DNA from: JBBQSV01 sp038213615
GTDB lineage: Bacteria > Patescibacteriota > Saccharimonadia > Saccharimonadales > OMJO01
NCBI GenBank assembly: GCA_038213615.1
Contig: JBBQSV010000008.1
Span: 1-32,814, forward strand
DNA: 32,814 nt
Direction of reading: 5' to 3'
The translations under genes and the position numbers were made by a program. The stretch's first letter is position 1, and the number at the start of each line of letters is the position of its first letter. Shown in pieces: positions 29,870-32,814 of this stretch. Under the pieces are notes generated by a model that was not told where the DNA came from, did no database searches, and worked only from the letters and a program-made list of their open reading frames with translations.

Positions 29870-30505
29870 CTAGCTATCTTTGTCCTTTACTCTATTGTAG
29901 AAGAACTCGTATCCATCATCGCTTTTTTTGAACACAGAAAAAGCCAAGTCACTATCATTTGTTTTCAAATCTTCTGCGAATACAACTTTGTCTTGCCAAT
30001 CCTCTAGGGAAGACACATCACTGTTAGCCGTGGACGAATTCATGGCCCCGACTAGCCCTTTCTTGATGTTTTGCTTGTCTTTAGCACTTAGGTACTCAAG
30101 TTTTTTGTCTATGTCATCGCCTGGGTTGATATAAAAGTTGGTGGCCCAGTAACCATCTCCTTTCGGCCTTTCTACCTCTGCCAACGTAACACTATAAACA
30201 CCATCGCCGTAAGGCGTGCTGTAAGCTTCTTTATCATATGAGATTGGCCAGAAATCAATTAGCTTGCCCCCATGCCAAGCTTCAATTTGTTTCTGGGCTT
30301 CTTTATGGTCTTTCATATAGTCAAACTCGCAAAGTACAAAATAATGATCTTGGTCATCCCTGGCCGTTGTTCTAAACAAAAGCATAAACAGGTCGGGGGT
30401 CAGAGCTTCGTACTTTATCGGTGTGACGTGGTCAGACATGCCAGGCGCAAAGGTGTCCAGCATATCTTCTAAATTGTCTCTATCAAGAATCTGAAAATTA
30501 CTCAT
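29870..30505 (-). CDS. Unknown 211-aa protein coupled to polA
   Basis: Soluble, acidic protein I do not recognise. The ATG at 30505 overlaps the polA stop (ATGA), so translation is coupled; a longer frame from 30625 would run through polA and is rejected. Recognisable stretches are only descriptive: alternating strands around LTPDLFMLLFRTTARDDQDHYFVLCEF, GDGVYSVTLAEVE, and a charged C-terminus (YEFFYNRVKDKDS). No signal peptide or membrane segment. A gap of 119 bases with no clear terminator follows it. Confidence 0.65.
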   Translation of the reverse strand: MSNFQILDRDNLEDMLDTFAPGMSDHVTPIKYEALTPDLFMLLFRTTARDDQDHYFVLCEFDYMKDHKEAQKQIEAWHGGKLIDFWPISYDKEAYSTPYGDGVYSVTLAEVERPKGDGYWATNFYINPGDDIDKKLEYLSAKDKQNIKKGLVGAMNSSTANSDVSSLEDWQDKVVFAEDLKTNDSDLAFSVFKKSDDGYEFFYNRVKDKDS

Positions 30506-32814
30506 AGTTCGCCCCAGTTTACGCCCGTGGTGGTGTCTACGTCTAGCCTTACCGGTAGTTTGTAGATGTTTTCCATGGTTTCTTTTAGCAAGGTGGCTAT
30601 CTTTTGGGCATCTTCCTTGGGGCATTCCAGGATCAGACTATCGTGGATTTGGAGCAGTTGTTTGCAATCTGTGCCCTGTAGTTTGTTTTGCACGGCAATC
30701 ATGGCCATTTTCATCAGGTCGGCCTCGGTCCCCTGGATGGGCATGTTGATAGCCGCCCGCTCGGCTGCTTGGCGCACCACAAAGTTAGATGAATGCACAT
30801 CTGGTGTAGGCCGACGGCGGCCAAACAGCGTCTCTACATAACCATCTTTGTGGGCCTGATCTTTTAGCTTACCCATGTAGTCCAGCAGTGGCTTGCGCAG
30901 CTCGAAATATTTGTCGATAAACTGCTTGGCGGCTACAAACGTCATGCCGGTAGCAATACTGAGCCCATGGGGACTCATGCCATACAGCACGCCAAAGTTG
31001 ATTACCTTGGCATCGCGGCGCATCTGTTTGGTGACTTCGTCTGGTTCGCGTCCATAAATCTGGGCCGCCGTAGCAGTGTGTACATCAGCACCGTTGTTGA
31101 ACATGTCTACAAGCTCATGATCTTCGGCCAAATAGGCTGCTAGGCGCAGTTCAAACTGGTTGTAGTCGGCACTGACCAGCGCTTTGCCGGGGCTAGCCAC
31201 AAAGGCGGTGCGTATTTGTTTGCCCAGTTCGGTGCGCACTGGGATGTTTTGCAGATTTGGATCATTACTACTCAACCGGCCGGTGGGGGCCACATTAGTG
31301 GCGTAGGTAGTGTGAACACGCCCCTGTTCATCTACTTGTTTAGGCAGAGTGTCCACATAAGTGTTCTTGAGCTTGGTGTATTCCCGGTACTGGGTGATCA
31401 GGTCAATAATGGGGTGCGTGCCGCGCAGTTTGTCCAGTTCGCTAGCCGCGGTGCTGTAGCCAGTCTTGCCCTTTTTGATTTTGCTGTCTTTGGCCAAGTC
31501 TAGTTTGACGTACAAAACCTCGGCCAGCTGGGCGGGGCTGCTAATGTTGAATTCTTGGTTAGCGTGGCCGTAAATTTGTTGTTCAATGTCACTGATTTGA
31601 TCTGTTAGCTGCTCGCTCATGATTTCTAGTTGGCCACTGTCTAGACGAATACCGGTGTGTTCCATGTCGGCTAGCACCGGGATAACTGGCCACTCTACCT
31701 CTGTCGCCAGCTTGGCAACCTTTGGCATGGACTTGAGCCCCTCTAGCTGGTGGTTATAAAGCGACTGGATGATAGATATCACCTCGGCCTCGCGGCTGAC
31801 AAGCTCGCCCTGAGTCAGATCTTCGAACCCAGCGCCGTCGTAACCTAAATCTGCCTGGGCCAGTTCGGTCAGGGTTTGTTCACGGCGCAGGCTGTTTATC
31901 AGAAAAACACCCATCAATATGTCGTGCCCCACTGGCGGCATGGGCGCACCGAATTCCAAAAATATCTGTAACGTCGACTTAACGTCGTGCCCAATTAGCG
32001 GGATGTCTTTTAGTGAAGTTAGGAACTTAACTACTTCGTCCCTGGCAATCTTGCCACTCAGGTCGACGGTATAGGTGGTTTTGCCGTCCGTACTAATGGC
32101 AAGTAGTAGTGGATCTTTACCGTGCTTACCAGCCGCCCGACTATGGATAAATAGCTGCTGGGCGCCCTGAACATCAATGTCTTTTAGACCCTGCACCGTG
32201 TTGACCTGTACGTCTTTGCCAACATGGCCTGGTACCGACACAATCTGGTTGCCGGCATCCGGCTCTATACGCATAACCTCTGGCAGTTGGCGCACTAGGC
32301 TACGAAATTCTAGCTGCTGCAGCAATTCATGAAGTTTAGCCGGGTCGCATTTACTACCATCTACCTCTTTTAAATTTAGCTTGATGGGGGCGTCTACCCA
32401 AATGGCACCCAGTTTTTTGCTCAAGTCAGCCAAGTCTTTGCCGGACTCTAATTTTTTGCGAACAGAATCTTTGATCAAAGCCAGGTTGTCGTACACACCG
32501 TCTAGGGTTTTGTAGTCTTTTAGTAGTTCAGTAGCCGTTTTTTCGCCAATGCCGGGCACGCCCGGGATGTTATCGCTACTATCGCCTTTTAGAGCCTTTA
32601 AATCCAAAAACTGCTCTGGTTTTAGCTGATACTTGGCTTCAAAACTCTCTGGGTGAAATAGCTCTATGTTGCTAAAGCCTTTTTTTAGCGCATACATGTG
32701 GGTGTGGCTATTAACCAATTGTAACATGTCTAGATCACTGCTAACTAGCATGGTTTCGATATCTTTAGCCTTGGCCTGGGTAGCCAGGGCGCCCATGATG
32801 TCGTCGGCCTCGTA
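30502..32814 (-). CDS. polA: DNA polymerase I (5' end outside the window)
   Basis: Family A polymerase for Okazaki-fragment processing and repair. The open frame reaches the right edge with YEADDIMGALATQAKAK, so roughly the first 100 or so residues are missing. The rest of the 5'-nuclease is present, including the GDSSDNIPGVPGIGEKTA helix-hairpin-helix. The 3'-5' exonuclease region (LLLAISTDGKTTYTVDLSG, LIGHDVKSTLQIFLEFG) lacks the D-x-E pair, so proofreading is probably lost. The polymerase has motif A (SADYNQFELRLAAYLAED) with the steric-gate Glu, the O helix RRDAKVINFGVLYG with Lys, Phe and Tyr, and motif C QIHDSLILE, where the usual HDE is HDS. Confidence 0.95.
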   Translation of the reverse strand, partial: YEADDIMGALATQAKAKDIETMLVSSDLDMLQLVNSHTHMYALKKGFSNIELFHPESFEAKYQLKPEQFLDLKALKGDSSDNIPGVPGIGEKTATELLKDYKTLDGVYDNLALIKDSVRKKLESGKDLADLSKKLGAIWVDAPIKLNLKEVDGSKCDPAKLHELLQQLEFRSLVRQLPEVMRIEPDAGNQIVSVPGHVGKDVQVNTVQGLKDIDVQGAQQLFIHSRAAGKHGKDPLLLAISTDGKTTYTVDLSGKIARDEVVKFLTSLKDIPLIGHDVKSTLQIFLEFGAPMPPVGHDILMGVFLINSLRREQTLTELAQADLGYDGAGFEDLTQGELVSREAEVISIIQSLYNHQLEGLKSMPKVAKLATEVEWPVIPVLADMEHTGIRLDSGQLEIMSEQLTDQISDIEQQIYGHANQEFNISSPAQLAEVLYVKLDLAKDSKIKKGKTGYSTAASELDKLRGTHPIIDLITQYREYTKLKNTYVDTLPKQVDEQGRVHTTYATNVAPTGRLSSNDPNLQNIPVRTELGKQIRTAFVASPGKALVSADYNQFELRLAAYLAEDHELVDMFNNGADVHTATAAQIYGREPDEVTKQMRRDAKVINFGVLYGMSPHGLSIATGMTFVAAKQFIDKYFELRKPLLDYMGKLKDQAHKDGYVETLFGRRRPTPDVHSSNFVVRQAAERAAINMPIQGTEADLMKMAMIAVQNKLQGTDCKQLLQIHDSLILECPKEDAQKIATLLKETMENIYKLPVRLDVDTTTGVNWGEL

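Noticed and set aside
30506..30625. N-terminal 40-residue extension of the 211-aa gene into polA
   Set aside because: Arg/His-rich sequence from an out-of-frame reading of the polymerase; the ATGA overlap at 30502-30505 is the natural start.

Overview
The window looks like a chromosomal segment of a small-genome bacterium of the Patescibacteria/CPR group, most likely Saccharibacteria (TM7). This placement is inferred from the gene mix (RNase J, a decayed DHH protein beside truB, many small lineage-specific proteins, several enzymes missing usual residues) and from very tight packing. It was not tested by any database search. UGA is used as a normal stop codon, so the standard code fits. Nearly all genes lie on the minus strand; only the recombinase remnant, ychF, rpsT and one small gene lie on the plus strand. 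No stretch longer than about 300 bases lacks a gene. The two largest gaps (7666-7918 and 21369-21629) both hold strongly folded sequence. I saw no tRNA, rRNA or CRISPR array.

Layout, left to right. (1) 1-934: the C-terminal part of a large serine recombinase runs in from the left edge, and its last codons overlap the start of ychF, so the window probably begins inside an integrated element that ends at ychF. (2) 1976-4582: two tandem paralogues of an unknown protein; the second is split by a one-base frameshift in a run of six G. (3) 8305 down to 4682: the operon rpsF, ssb, rpsR, a 93-aa gene, efp, tlyA and a phosphoribosyltransferase-like gene, with a strong promoter overlapping the end of argC. 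(4) A lone argC with its own promoter. (5) A surface protein with NBR1-like and fibronectin domains, preceded by ftsK, which has a near-consensus promoter. (6) 21368 down to 13118: a gene series DHH-like, truB, rpsO, pnp, two small genes, a UDG-family DNA glycosylase and RNase J, which is the classical translation/RNA-decay cluster. (7) A 110-base imperfect palindrome between the DHH-like gene and rpsT. (8) holA and mutM, then a small gene, a secreted protein, a CYTH protein, a PEP-synthase-like phosphotransferase, a NUDIX hydrolase, a membrane protein and a CNNM-type CBS protein. (9) An unknown 211-aa gene coupled to polA, which runs off the right edge.

Functional picture: most of the window is housekeeping for translation (S6, S18, S15, S20, EF-P, TlyA, TruB, YchF), RNA decay (PNPase, RNase J) and DNA replication and repair (Pol I, Pol III delta, SSB, FtsK, MutM, UDG). 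The unusual material is in how these genes are altered. The UDG has lost its iron-sulfur ligands. Both MutM and UDG carry in-frame inserted blocks, and the MutM block contains a hairpin motif that also appears between rpsF and ssb. The DHH protein has lost its catalytic motifs. The best candidates for undescribed elements are the palindrome at 21463-21572 and the repeat shared by mutM and the rpsF-ssb spacer.
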